From assembly GCA_038750655.1 (NCBI GenBank), contig JBCDGZ010000126.1, positions 1 through 22,394 of the forward strand: DNA of 22,394 nucleotides, read 5' to 3'. The DNA is from JBCDGZ01 sp038750655. Lineage in GTDB: Bacteria; Bacteroidota; Bacteroidia; Chitinophagales; Saprospiraceae. This document shows, piece by piece, positions 1-7,243 of this stretch (position 1 is the stretch's first letter; the number at the start of each line of letters is the position of its first letter). The position numbers and the translations under genes were made by a program. The notes beneath the pieces are model-generated. The model made no database searches, was not told the DNA's origin, and saw only the letters and a program-made list of their open reading frames with translations.

Positions 1-53
1 AATTGCTGCATTTTTGTTTCAAATGCCTCTTGTTTCAAATTATCTGTATTCAT
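1..53 (-). CDS. Start of an unidentified gene, truncated by the window edge
   Basis: An ATG at 53-51 on the minus strand opens a frame that stays open to the window edge, about 17 codons, beginning MNTDNLKQEAFETK. It starts 19 bases after the stop of the upstream dehydrogenase and in the same direction, so it would be the next gene of that operon. The leader before the ATG is A-rich, as is usual for starts in this phylum. Too little is present to name a family. Confidence 0.45.
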   Translation of the reverse strand, partial: MNTDNLKQEAFETKMQQ

Positions 54-72
54 GATTTTATGCTTTTAATAG

Positions 73-852
73 TTATTTAGTTTGCTGTCCTTTTCGCATT
101 CTTTCGATAAGTTTCTTTTTAGGTACAAATGGCACTAATTTAAATTCGAGCTTTTGCAGTCCTGATACACCAGAAATAATTTCAAGCTCCCCTTCCAACA
201 TGGCTTCATAACCGTCTTTAGCTACTTCTGCGGGGCTTGCTGTTTTATCATAAATAGCTGTTTTTTCCATGCCAGAATGTGCACCAAATCCCGTTTCAGT
301 TGGTCCTGGTAATAATGCTGTGATCGTTACATTGGTGTCATGTAGCTCGCCATAAATGGAACGAGTTAAAGATGTGACAAATGCCTTGCTGGCAAAATAG
401 ACGGCCTGCCCAGGTCCTGGTATTAAACTAACCGTAGAGGATACGTTTAGAACTTTTCCTTCATTTCGTTTTACAAAATCCGGCAAGAAAAACTTAATTA
501 ACCCTGTCAGGGCAATTACATCTACCTGCATCATCGCCAAATCTTTTTCCCATGGACGTTCGTGAAAGTTACCTACTCCCCCAAAACCTGCATTATTGAT
601 TAAGTAATCAACTTGAATTCCTTGCTGGTTCAGTTCGTCGTAAATTTCCTTTGGCGCATTAATGTCTGTTAGGTTCTTGGTGATCGTATAAACCTCAATG
701 TTATATTCAGATTCCAATTCATCCTTTAGCGATTTAATGCCTTCGGTGTTAATATCTATAGCAACGATATTACCACCATTTGAAGCATGGATTCGAGCAA
801 ACTCTCGCCCAATACCTCCTGCTGCTCCGGTGATCAATGCTGTTTTAATCAT
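73..852 (-). CDS. Short-chain dehydrogenase/reductase (SDR), classical type
   Basis: A 259-residue soluble oxidoreductase of the classical SDR family, which moves hydride between NAD(P) and a carbonyl/alcohol substrate. The Rossmann nucleotide-binding motif TGAAGGIG lies at residues 8-15 and NNAG at 86-89. The catalytic triad is a serine in NVSST (about 138-139), Tyr152 and Lys156 in YFASK. Asp33 at the end of the second strand favours NAD over NADP (family rule, inference here). Length is normal for the family. It lies 87 bases downstream of the Crp/Fnr-type regulator on the same strand, with a -7 element and a perfect inverted repeat in between, so it probably has its own regulated promoter. 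The substrate cannot be predicted. Base composition is A+T-richer than in the genes from about 3 kb onwards. Confidence 0.93.
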   Translation of the reverse strand: MIKTALITGAAGGIGREFARIHASNGGNIVAIDINTEGIKSLKDELESEYNIEVYTITKNLTDINAPKEIYDELNQQGIQVDYLINNAGFGGVGNFHERPWEKDLAMMQVDVIALTGLIKFFLPDFVKRNEGKVLNVSSTVSLIPGPGQAVYFASKAFVTSLTRSIYGELHDTNVTITALLPGPTETGFGAHSGMEKTAIYDKTASPAEVAKDGYEAMLEGELEIISGVSGLQKLEFKLVPFVPKKKLIERMRKGQQTK

Positions 853-884
853 TCTATGATAATTTTATTGGTGATTTAATACCA

Positions 885-930
885 CAAAATTATACTTAGA
901 GAATGATGAAATATTTACCCTATGGTAAAT
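885..930 (-). promoter_or_regulatory. Putative promoter and operator of the SDR gene
   Basis: On the minus strand TAATTTTG (892-885) matches the Bacteroidota -7 element TAnnTTTG exactly. Upstream is a perfect inverted repeat ATTTACC-CTAT-GGTAAAT (913-930), centred at 921.5. If transcription starts about 4 bases after the -7 element, near 881, the repeat is centred near -40.5. That is the class II position of Crp/Fnr-family activators, and no TTG-type -33 element is visible where one would be needed. The neighbouring regulator at 940-1497 is the obvious candidate ligand. The match and symmetry are seen; the role is inferred. Confidence 0.5.
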
Positions 931-939
931 AATGAATTA

Positions 940-1497
940 TTAGAGATTTTTTCTGATTCGACTAAGGCTTTGTTGAGTAATACCCAGAAAGGATGCAATG
1001 TGAGAAAGTTTAGCCTTTTCAAGTAAGAAAGGGTGATTATTGAGTAGTTCTGAGTAGCGTTCTTGAGCCGTTTTAGTATGTATGTCCATAATTCGTCGAC
1101 TAAAAATCATAGCAAATTCAGCATACAATTTTCTAATCTCATAGCCAGCATTTTTGACTTCTTTGATTATTGTTTTAAAATGATCCGATGTAATAAATAA
1201 AAGTTCTGTTTCTTCTAAGGTCTCTATAAAAAGTATGTTTTTTTCTTTTTTAAAGAAACTAAATGGAGAAGTCGTAATAGAGTTTTCGTCAGCGAACCAA
1301 TGGGTAATTTGATTGCCCTCAAGATCGAGATAATATAGACGTAGACAACCTTTCAGAACGAAATAGAAATAGTCGCAGCGTTGATCTGCTTCGAGTACAA
1401 TGTGATTCTTTTTTAGTGAAACAGATTTTAATCCCAGGTTATACTCAATGTTCCATTCAAGTAAATTTTTGGCGGATATAAATTCTGCTTTAAACAT
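940..1497 (-). CDS. Crp/Fnr-family transcriptional regulator
   Basis: A 185-residue protein with the two-part Crp/Fnr layout: a cyclic-nucleotide-binding-type beta barrel (about residues 25-115, with the DYFYFVLKG and LYYLDLEGNQ strands), a long dimer helix (about 120-145) and a C-terminal helix-turn-helix (about 160-183, KLSHIASFLGITQQSLSRIRK region). The barrel lacks the FGE/RxxxxSA phosphate-binding signature of true cAMP receptors, and there is no N-terminal cysteine set for an Fnr iron-sulfur cluster, so the signal is unknown; many Bacteroidota paralogues share this form. It is followed on the same strand by the SDR gene, its likely target. An inverted repeat at 1517-1551 in its own upstream region may serve autoregulation. 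Confidence 0.88.
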   Translation of the reverse strand: MFKAEFISAKNLLEWNIEYNLGLKSVSLKKNHIVLEADQRCDYFYFVLKGCLRLYYLDLEGNQITHWFADENSITTSPFSFFKKEKNILFIETLEETELLFITSDHFKTIIKEVKNAGYEIRKLYAEFAMIFSRRIMDIHTKTAQERYSELLNNHPFLLEKAKLSHIASFLGITQQSLSRIRKNL

Positions 1498-1516
1498 AGA
1501 ATATAATTGTAGGTGT

Positions 1517-1551
1517 TTGACACATAGACAATATTAGCTGAAATGTGTCAA
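1517..1551. promoter_or_regulatory. 9-bp inverted repeat upstream of the Crp/Fnr-type gene
   Basis: TTGACACAT at 1517-1525 is repeated in perfect inversion as ATGTGTCAA at 1543-1551, with 17 bases between. It begins 20 bases upstream of the regulator's ATG on the minus strand, where a promoter is expected. It could be an operator for the regulator itself or for another factor. The half-site differs from that of the operator at 913-930, which argues against the same protein binding both. Confidence 0.4.
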
Positions 1552-1619
1552 CTTCATAAAAGTTGTAATAACATTATTGTAAATCAACGATTTAGCTTCT
1601 CAAAGCTACTATAATCTGC

Positions 1620-1661
1620 TTTAATTCTTGGATGTTTTAATAGAAATGTCCAAGAATTAAA
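1620..1661. repeat. 13-bp perfect inverted repeat
   Basis: TTTAATTCTTGGA (1620-1632) and TCCAAGAATTAAA (1649-1661) are perfect reverse complements separated by 16 bases. The stem is A+T-rich with only four G-C pairs, and there is no T-run on either side, so a classical intrinsic terminator is not well supported. It may be a protein-binding site or the scar of a small mobile element. Confidence 0.5.
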
Positions 1662-1761
1662 ACGCTGGAAGCTAGAGCAGCGAAGGAGCTCAGGACACCT
1701 GACGATGTGGGTTTGATTGCTAGGGAAGAACAACAAGAGCTGTCAAAGAGGGACCGTGAGG

Positions 1762-1809
1762 TAAATGTCTGAGGTTTTTCCTATCTTTTGCAACAAAGGA
1801 AAATCAATC
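1762..1809 (+). repeat. 48-bp dispersed repeat, copy 1
   Basis: The 48 bases starting TAAATGTCTG and ending AAAATCAATC recur at 12012-12059 with a single difference (G at 1771, A at 12021). The flanks are largely unrelated beyond a few bases. It contains an imperfect TTTTCC/GGAAAA hairpin and a near -7 element (TATCTTTTG). Copy 2 forms the leader of the Rieske operon, whereas copy 1 stands in front of no recognisable long gene. Confidence 0.75.
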
Positions 1810-1905
1810 GTAGCTGGTAAATTCTATAATTTGAGATCATTTTTGGAATATTTAGTGGAAATATTAATAGGTAAATCTTTACCCAAATGGATACATGTCC
1901 AGTAG
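1765..1905 (+). CDS. Possible 46-codon small ORF beginning in the repeat
   Basis: An ATG inside the 48-bp repeat opens a frame of 46 codons beginning MSEVFPIFCNKGKSI and ending at a TAG at 1903-1905. In the second repeat copy the same frame begins MSKVFPIFCNKGKSI but stops at once at 12060-12062. No family is recognised and no ribosome-binding signal stands out. The frame may be accidental. It is recorded because the one base difference between the copies leaves the frame intact. Confidence 0.2.
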   Translation: MSEVFPIFCNKGKSIVAGKFYNLRSFLEYLVEILIGKSLPKWIHVQ

Positions 1906-2106
1906 TATGCAATAAATTGCCGGTAGTCTTGTACCGAACTGGCTTTTCTAAAGTGGAGTCGATGTATCATATGCGTTATTTTCATTAGAGCACTCCCGTC
2001 GCGCGGCGCTGCTCAACAACGGATCGGATGACAGTATCAGTGGAGGTAGGGAAGCTGCCCAGAGAAGGGACAGTGATTGAAGCCTTGGCCTAACAACCAA
2101 GTAGAC

Positions 2107-2130
2107 AGTACCTACCCAGAGGCAGGTACT
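2107..2130 (-). terminator. Hairpin overlapping the 3' end of the membrane-protein gene
   Basis: AGTACCT (2107-2113) and AGGTACT (2124-2130) form a perfect 7-bp stem over the stop codon of the minus-strand gene ending at 2112. No T-run follows on the minus strand, so it may stabilise the transcript end rather than terminate it. Confidence 0.3.
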
Positions 2131-2798
2131 TGATGATCATTATTTACTGTTGACTGGTCGCTCAATAAATGATTGAATAGAATCTTGCTGGATTCGTAAG
2201 GAATTCCGGCGACCAGATAGATAAAGGATTGCTCGTAAAAAGGTCCTTTAAAGGTAATCCAAATAAATAAGGCCGCCACATTAATGATCCAAAAATTTCT
2301 GTTGATCTCCGATAGTCGTTCGGTAATGGCTACTAGGAAAATGGACCCCAGCGTGTACAGCGTGACCATCATAAGGACCGATTGAATCTCGTTGTTTTTG
2401 AATTCAAAGAGGACGACGATCAGCAGATAGGCAACAGATAAAATTTTCCAAAATGGTTGATCAATTTTATTTCCGAGTAAGCTGCCGATAATGATGATAA
2501 TAATGTGGATGCGGATAAAAAGCTCATCGAATGCTCCGATCGAAATGCTGTAAATGATGAAGAGAGGAAAGCTCAAATACAGCGCCGCAGTGAGGCTAGC
2601 CCTTTTGTGCGGATAATCATCAAAATAAAAATCGGAGATGGCAATGAGCGAAAAGTGGACGAGTTGCCAAACGATGAACTTGAACGGTACGGCGGTATCT
2701 ATCCCGTACCCAAAGAGGAGGACGATAATTAAAACGGCTTGAATGAGCAGGTTGATGGCTCGCTGTGAATTCTCCAACCTTATTAGAGTCTCTTTCAT
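2112..2798 (-). CDS. Polytopic membrane protein, unknown function
   Basis: A 228-residue, very hydrophobic protein with about seven predicted transmembrane segments, near residues 15-32, 40-60, 68-88, 93-108, 115-131, 139-158 and 170-184. A hydrophilic C-terminal tail follows. I do not recognise the family: no catalytic or cofactor-binding motif is visible, and charged residues are few and lie between helices. It is the last gene of a run of minus-strand genes, but the 176-bp gap before it holds a strong hairpin, so it is probably transcribed separately from the type IX-sorted gene. It sits in the inner membrane by composition. Confidence 0.75.
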   Translation of the reverse strand: MKETLIRLENSQRAINLLIQAVLIIVLLFGYGIDTAVPFKFIVWQLVHFSLIAISDFYFDDYPHKRASLTAALYLSFPLFIIYSISIGAFDELFIRIHIIIIIIGSLLGNKIDQPFWKILSVAYLLIVVLFEFKNNEIQSVLMMVTLYTLGSIFLVAITERLSEINRNFWIINVAALFIWITFKGPFYEQSFIYLVAGIPYESSKILFNHLLSDQSTVNNDHQVPASG

Positions 2799-2916
2799 TA
2801 CTTGTTGTTTTGTGAAATACAGCGCCTACTCCCCAGTCGGGAGGGACTGCTGGCTACTGTCTTTCGTTGATGGAATAAGTTGAATGAAACTATACTACTA
2901 GGGAGGAGTGGAAGTA

Positions 2917-2948
2917 GGCGGAACCAGCCGAAATACGGTGGTTCCGCC
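2917..2948 (-). terminator. Strong hairpin after the type IX-sorted gene
   Basis: GGCGGAACCA (2917-2926) and TGGTTCCGCC (2939-2948) are perfect reverse complements, with a further CCG/CGG pair inside the 12-base loop. It starts 26 bases after the stop at 2975 on the minus strand. The stem is G+C-rich, but no clear U-run follows, so termination is likely but not certain. It marks the probable end of the adhesion locus transcript. Confidence 0.55.
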
Positions 2949-2974
2949 GGGAGAGCTTGGTATCTACCGCCGGT

Positions 2975-4057
2975 CTATTGGATCACGATGCGGCCTGCGG
3001 TGGAGCCTACTTTGATGAGGTAGGACCCTTTGGGGATGTCATTGAGGGATAGAGCGTGCTGGCTTGAAGAAATTTGAAATTCCTTTAGCAGTTGGCCTTG
3101 GATACTGAGCAGCTGTGCCCACTCGCCCGCTGCCGCCTGCTCGATGATCACATAGTCGGTGGCAGGGTTGGGATAGAGGGTAAAATGGGGCTTGGTGCTC
3201 GGACGGCCGATGCTTGGCTGAACGGTGGAGTGCTGCACCAAGCCCTGGCTGCTAATGGTAAAGCTGCCGAAGGTCGCTATGCCTGCTACGGTACGCCAGT
3301 AGGCCAATGTGCCTTCGGCCGCTTCTTTAGTCGATTGCGCAAGGGCGCCGTCCTTGTACTGGCCCACCGTGCAGCGCCGGCGATCAAAGCCCGGCAACTC
3401 ATCCCGGTCCGACCAACGGAAGGAGAGCTGGGCCGCCGAGCCCCCCGCCACTGCCTCCTCAATGTGCCAGGAAGCATCGACCGCATCCTGCATCACTCGG
3501 TCCCCCGCTGCCCCTGCCAAGTAAGCCGCTTCCTCCACACGGACCTTGAACACATCAACCTCGCCCGTATTCCGAAGAAACAGTGGCTTATAGCTCGCCC
3601 CGCCGACGGGAAAGTCGACACCCTCATCGCTCACGGTCTGGTGGAGCGTTCCAGTGCCCGAGGTTTTGATGTACTCTTGCTCGCCCACCTCGGCGATGCG
3701 GCCGCCGGGGGCGATGCTCAGGTCATGGTCGCCGATGTCTAGCAGGCCGCCCGTCAGGTGGAGGGCATTGTTGACGGTTGTCGCTCGGCCCAGCCTCACT
3801 GGCTGATCGTTTTTATCGATAGTTAAGTTGTGAAAGGTCGTGCTGGAGGTTCCTTTGATAGCAGAGGGGGCTTCGCCCGCGAGGACGACTTCTCCGGCCT
3901 GCGCCGCGAAGCGGCCGTTGTTGACCCAATCCGCATCACTCAGGACGATGTAGCCTCCGCTTTGCACGACCTGGCGGCCATTGAGGGTCACCACGGTTTG
4001 GGCGGACAGGCCGCTGGCCAGCGCGGCGAAGAGTAAAATGACATATGGTGTTTTCAT
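2975..4057 (-). CDS. Type IX-secreted surface protein with C-terminal sorting domain
   Basis: A 360-residue protein with a Sec signal peptide (residues 1-20, cleaved after SAQ) and a C-terminal type IX secretion sorting domain (about 294-360). The latter shows the usual LYPNPATDYV start, the GQLLKEF strand and the LPKGSYLIKV-like strand (here DIPKGSYLIKV). The middle is strand-rich: IVLSDADWVNNGRFAAQAG and TFHNLTIDKN resemble the short beta-helical repeats common in gliding-bacteria surface proteins. By family knowledge it is exported across the outer membrane and surface-attached or released. It is the last of three cell-surface genes in tandem, 24 bases after the second fibre gene, so it is probably co-transcribed and could help anchor the fibres (inference). 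The G+C content is clearly higher than in its neighbours. Confidence 0.85.
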   Translation of the reverse strand: MKTPYVILLFAALASGLSAQTVVTLNGRQVVQSGGYIVLSDADWVNNGRFAAQAGEVVLAGEAPSAIKGTSSTTFHNLTIDKNDQPVRLGRATTVNNALHLTGGLLDIGDHDLSIAPGGRIAEVGEQEYIKTSGTGTLHQTVSDEGVDFPVGGASYKPLFLRNTGEVDVFKVRVEEAAYLAGAAGDRVMQDAVDASWHIEEAVAGGSAAQLSFRWSDRDELPGFDRRRCTVGQYKDGALAQSTKEAAEGTLAYWRTVAGIATFGSFTISSQGLVQHSTVQPSIGRPSTKPHFTLYPNPATDYVIIEQAAAGEWAQLLSIQGQLLKEFQISSSQHALSLNDIPKGSYLIKVGSTAGRIVIQ

Positions 4058-4081
4058 TATTCTTATTTTTAATGGAGTGAT

Positions 4082-5608
4082 TTAATTCCAGGCGATCCAG
4101 TTGAGGCGCAAATGTTGCCCCCAGCCGCTGCCCAAGGAGTCAACTCGGTAGACATTGACCGTTACAGAGGTATTGGTAATGGATCGGATCGTAGCGACAA
4201 AGACATCATTGTACCCTCCGTTGGCCTCCTGAGGGGTAATCGTTACTTTAGGAGGGGAGCTGAAAGGAGTGCTGAAGTGGATGATAACGGTTTTTGCACC
4301 ACTACCAGAACTATAGGTGCCAACATTGAATCTGCCGTGTTGCACTTTATTCATCGGTACACTGCTGCCGATTTGGAGCGATCCATCGACAATGAAATCA
4401 CCATCGGTTCGCAGATGAAGTCTATGGTCTCCTGTACCGTAGAAGCCAAAAGTACCGTCGCCATCCGTCAATACGATATTGCCGGTTTGCCAGGAACCCT
4501 CATCCAATCTGAATTTACCGGAGGGACCGAATGAGATCGGGTTGCTTACAGCAAGCGGACTATACGTACTAAAATTATCTTTCAATCCCTCAATCTCCAA
4601 TTCTCCATTGATTTTGGCATTTCCGTTTTTGTAGATCACCATGGCATCGGAACGCAGGTGGTGTGCCGTTCCATTACCAATGACGAATATTCTATCGTTG
4701 CTGTCAAAACCAGCGGAATCGATGGGGGTATAATCTGTATTATTCACCCCTATTGCGGTCTCTCCAAAAGAACGAGCGTAGTTATTGTGTCCTATTGAGG
4801 TAGAATAATTGCCCGTAGCAGTCGCTCTGTAGCCCCATGCTGTTGCGGCTCGGCCGCTGGCGATGGCATAATTGCCACCTGCTATAGCATATTGACCTGC
4901 CACGGTACTCCTTTGTCCCAACGCAACGGAATGTGCACCGGAGGCTTCATGATTTGTGCCTATCGCAGTAGCAGCGTAGCCAGTGGACTGGACGAGTTGT
5001 CCAATTGCTATGGAATAGTCATTTTTGGCATCTGCAGAATAACTCAGAGCAACGCTATGCCGACCACTTGCAACACTGAACCGGCTTAAGGCGATAGAGC
5101 GATCCCCGGAGGCGGTCGTATTGCGGTTCGCTGCAAAAGACCATCTTCCTATAGGGTAGTTGTCTCTCATTGCTGGATACCATTCCCCAGCACGAAAGGC
5201 ATCTTTATTTTTATAAAGAAATAGTGCGGTACCACGTGCAAAGACATCATTCAAAGATCTGGTCCCTACTGCAAAATTATGATCGCTTGCATTGGCCGCA
5301 TTTACCCCATTGTTGGAGCTGAATTCTGCTGCCGCACTTATGCGAGTCCAGCCCGTACCATTGTAATACCAAAAGCTATTTTGATTGAGGTCATAGACCA
5401 TTAATCCAGTGGCGGGGTTGCTGATGTTGTTTCTTTGAGTAGTTGTTAATCTGGGAATCAATAGACCTTTATCGGTACTGCTGACGTCCAGCATGGCTGA
5501 GGGATCAGCCGGGGAGCCATCATTATTGATGGCCAGTTGAGCCTGGGCGACTGGCAGGCCGATGATCGCAAAATACAATGCGAGAAGAATAGGGATGATG
5601 GTTTTCAT
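4082..5608 (-). CDS. YadA-head-repeat fibre protein with H-type-lectin-like tip (second paralogue)
   Basis: 508 residues. A signal peptide (1-23, AQA cleavage) is followed by a conserved stalk start, PSAMLDVSSTDKGLLIPRLT (about 37-56), typical of Bacteroidota fibre proteins. Residues 157-296 hold nine to ten 14-residue repeats of the form SxAxGxxxxASGxx, the YadA/Hep_Hag head repeat, which builds a trimeric left-handed beta roll. After a linker (GNGTAHHLRSDAMVIYKNG) comes a region with GSWQTGNIVLTDGDGTFGF. The last about 80 residues (FSTPFSSPPKVTIT to LNWIAWN) fit an H-type lectin domain, a carbohydrate-binding fold of invertebrate agglutinins. No type IX sorting domain or YadA membrane anchor is present, so export past the outer membrane is unexplained. 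It is a tandem paralogue of the gene upstream, 56 bases away. Confidence 0.78.
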   Translation of the reverse strand: MKTIIPILLALYFAIIGLPVAQAQLAINNDGSPADPSAMLDVSSTDKGLLIPRLTTTQRNNISNPATGLMVYDLNQNSFWYYNGTGWTRISAAAEFSSNNGVNAANASDHNFAVGTRSLNDVFARGTALFLYKNKDAFRAGEWYPAMRDNYPIGRWSFAANRNTTASGDRSIALSRFSVASGRHSVALSYSADAKNDYSIAIGQLVQSTGYAATAIGTNHEASGAHSVALGQRSTVAGQYAIAGGNYAIASGRAATAWGYRATATGNYSTSIGHNNYARSFGETAIGVNNTDYTPIDSAGFDSNDRIFVIGNGTAHHLRSDAMVIYKNGNAKINGELEIEGLKDNFSTYSPLAVSNPISFGPSGKFRLDEGSWQTGNIVLTDGDGTFGFYGTGDHRLHLRTDGDFIVDGSLQIGSSVPMNKVQHGRFNVGTYSSGSGAKTVIIHFSTPFSSPPKVTITPQEANGGYNDVFVATIRSITNTSVTVNVYRVDSLGSGWGQHLRLNWIAWN

Positions 5609-5664
5609 TTATATTGATTTATCGTAGTTCAAAAATGTATACCTTCGCTGATGGAGCGAGCAGG

Positions 5665-7191
5665 TTAATTCCAGGCCATCCAATCCAACTTCAATTGCTG
5701 CCCCCATCCTGCTCCTAAAGCATCGATTCTATAAATATTCACAGTAACCGAAGAGCCATTAACCGACTTGATGGTTGTGACAAAAATATCATTATAGGGC
5801 CCCCCTTCTACTGGAGTCACGACCACTTTGGGTACAGAGCTGAAAGTAGTACCAAAGTTGATGGTTACCGTTTTTACCCCCGAGCCACCATGGTGCCCAG
5901 CATTAAATTTTCCCGATACTATTTTATTGATGTTGGTTCCATTCCCAACATTAAGGGCGCCATCTACGGTTAGATTACCATCCGTTCTCACACTGAGCTT
6001 GTTGCCACCAGTACCGTGGAAACCAAAAGTACCATTGCCACTAGTGAGGGCGATATTACCCGTTTGCCAAGAGCCCTGATCCAGCTGGAATTTATTAGCG
6101 GGACCAAATCTTATGACATTGCTTACGGTGAGTTCATTGAGCGCTATTTGCGCGTCGTTTACTTTTAGCTTATCGACTTCCAGATCTCCATTGATTTTAG
6201 TATCTCCACTTTTGTAGACAATCATAGCGTCGGAGCGATTGCTTTGGCTCGTCCCGTTACCAATAACAAACAACCGGTCACTTGGGTGAAAGACATTAGC
6301 GTTGATAGGAGTATATGCCGTATTATACAGCCCCATTACGATCTCACCGTAGGAAGGAGAAGTAACATATCTTCCCGAGGCAAAGGAATATTTTTCGATG
6401 GCCTCCGTTTGATAGCCAAAGGCAATCGAACTGATGCTAAGGGCATCGTTGCTGTAACCAGCAGCTATAGCGTAGGAGCCTGCAACAGTGTTTTTGTTTC
6501 CAAATGCTGTCGAATAGCTACCCGAAGCAGTCGAAAATCCGCCAAAGGCTACCGAACCATCACCGGAGGCTATACTTCTATATCCCATCGCTACGGCGCA
6601 ATAACCTGATGACTCTGATTCATAACCAGTGGCCAAGCTGTAGTGACCACTTGCAATACTCTGAAAACCCATAGCAGTGGAGCCCGAACCCGAAGCGGTG
6701 GTATTGCGTCCCGTGGCAAAGGAGTAGTTTCCCAGAGAGGACTCATCCCAGGCAGAGCTACTCACCTCTCCGGCCCGAAAGGCCGCTTTGCTTCTGTCAA
6801 AAAATAGCTTCTTTTCCAAACCATGACTATGCTCTAGGTTGTTATCGCCAACCACAAAGTCGTGCCCAGTATTACTCGCTCTGATGAGCCCATTGTCGGC
6901 TACGAATGGCCCCTGCTCATCTACAGCGGTCCAGGCCGTTCCGTTGAAATACCAAAAGCTGTTCTGGTCGTTATCGTAGACCATCAGGCCAGTTGCCGGA
7001 TTGCTGATGTTGTTTCTTTGATTGGTGGTCATGCGAGGGATCAGTACCCCCTTGTCCGTACTGCTCACATCCAACATCGCTGAGGGGGCAGGGGCGGCGC
7101 CATCGTCGTTGATGGCTACCTGGGCTTTGGCCACCATGCTGAGTGCTAAGGTTAAACAGAGGCTGAAAATAATTTGGATTGCCGTTTTCAT
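5665..7191 (-). CDS. YadA-head-repeat fibre protein with H-type-lectin-like tip (first paralogue)
   Basis: 508 residues, the same length and layout as the next gene. It has a signal peptide (1-24, AKA-Q), the conserved PSAMLDVSSTDKGVLIPRMT block, and 14-residue YadA-type head repeats from residue 157 (for example STAMGFQSIASGHY, AVAMGYRSIASGDG, STAFGNKNTVAGSY). The GNGTSQSNRSDAMIVYKSG linker and a C-terminal H-type-lectin-like domain (about 426-508, ending LDWMAWN) follow. The two paralogues are close in the stalk and tip and differ mainly in the repeats and residues 91-155, so the tips could see related glycans. A single Cys lies in one repeat (SGYCAVAMG). It is 52 bases after the membrane-protein gene and probably in one transcript with it. 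Role inferred: adhesion to a polysaccharide. Confidence 0.78.
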   Translation of the reverse strand: MKTAIQIIFSLCLTLALSMVAKAQVAINDDGAAPAPSAMLDVSSTDKGVLIPRMTTNQRNNISNPATGLMVYDNDQNSFWYFNGTAWTAVDEQGPFVADNGLIRASNTGHDFVVGDNNLEHSHGLEKKLFFDRSKAAFRAGEVSSSAWDESSLGNYSFATGRNTTASGSGSTAMGFQSIASGHYSLATGYESESSGYCAVAMGYRSIASGDGSVAFGGFSTASGSYSTAFGNKNTVAGSYAIAAGYSNDALSISSIAFGYQTEAIEKYSFASGRYVTSPSYGEIVMGLYNTAYTPINANVFHPSDRLFVIGNGTSQSNRSDAMIVYKSGDTKINGDLEVDKLKVNDAQIALNELTVSNVIRFGPANKFQLDQGSWQTGNIALTSGNGTFGFHGTGGNKLSVRTDGNLTVDGALNVGNGTNINKIVSGKFNAGHHGGSGVKTVTINFGTTFSSVPKVVVTPVEGGPYNDIFVTTIKSVNGSSVTVNIYRIDALGAGWGQQLKLDWMAWN

Positions 7192-7243
7192 TATTCGCGG
7201 TTTTTATAAACAGTTAAAAAATGATTGTAAAATTTGATCGCCC

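Larger units (their letters stand above)
1498..2111. other. 614-bp region without a long gene
   Basis: This A+T-rich stretch lies between the regulator and a membrane-protein gene. It holds the inverted repeat at 1517-1551, a 13-bp perfect inverted repeat at 1620-1661, a 48-bp repeat copy at 1762-1809 that opens a 46-codon frame (1765-1905), and two small adjacent palindromes at 1847-1865 and 1870-1883. About 40 codons before 1772 form an open frame without an ATG, ending KRDREVNV. It may be the tail of a lost gene. From about 1906 to 2100 nothing could be assigned. Confidence 0.6.

Noticed and set aside
1650..1772. Open frame ending KRDREVNV as a gene remnant
   Set aside because: It has no start codon and no recognisable family; a remnant is possible, but not enough to annotate as a pseudogene.
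3092..3742. 216-codon frame opposite the type IX-sorted gene
   Set aside because: The minus strand has a signal peptide and sorting domain; the plus-strand frame is a high-G+C shadow.
4500..6700. Possible CRISPR-like periodicity in the fibre genes
   Set aside because: The 42-base period encodes 14-residue YadA-type protein repeats; the DNA units are diverged and in frame, with no spacers.
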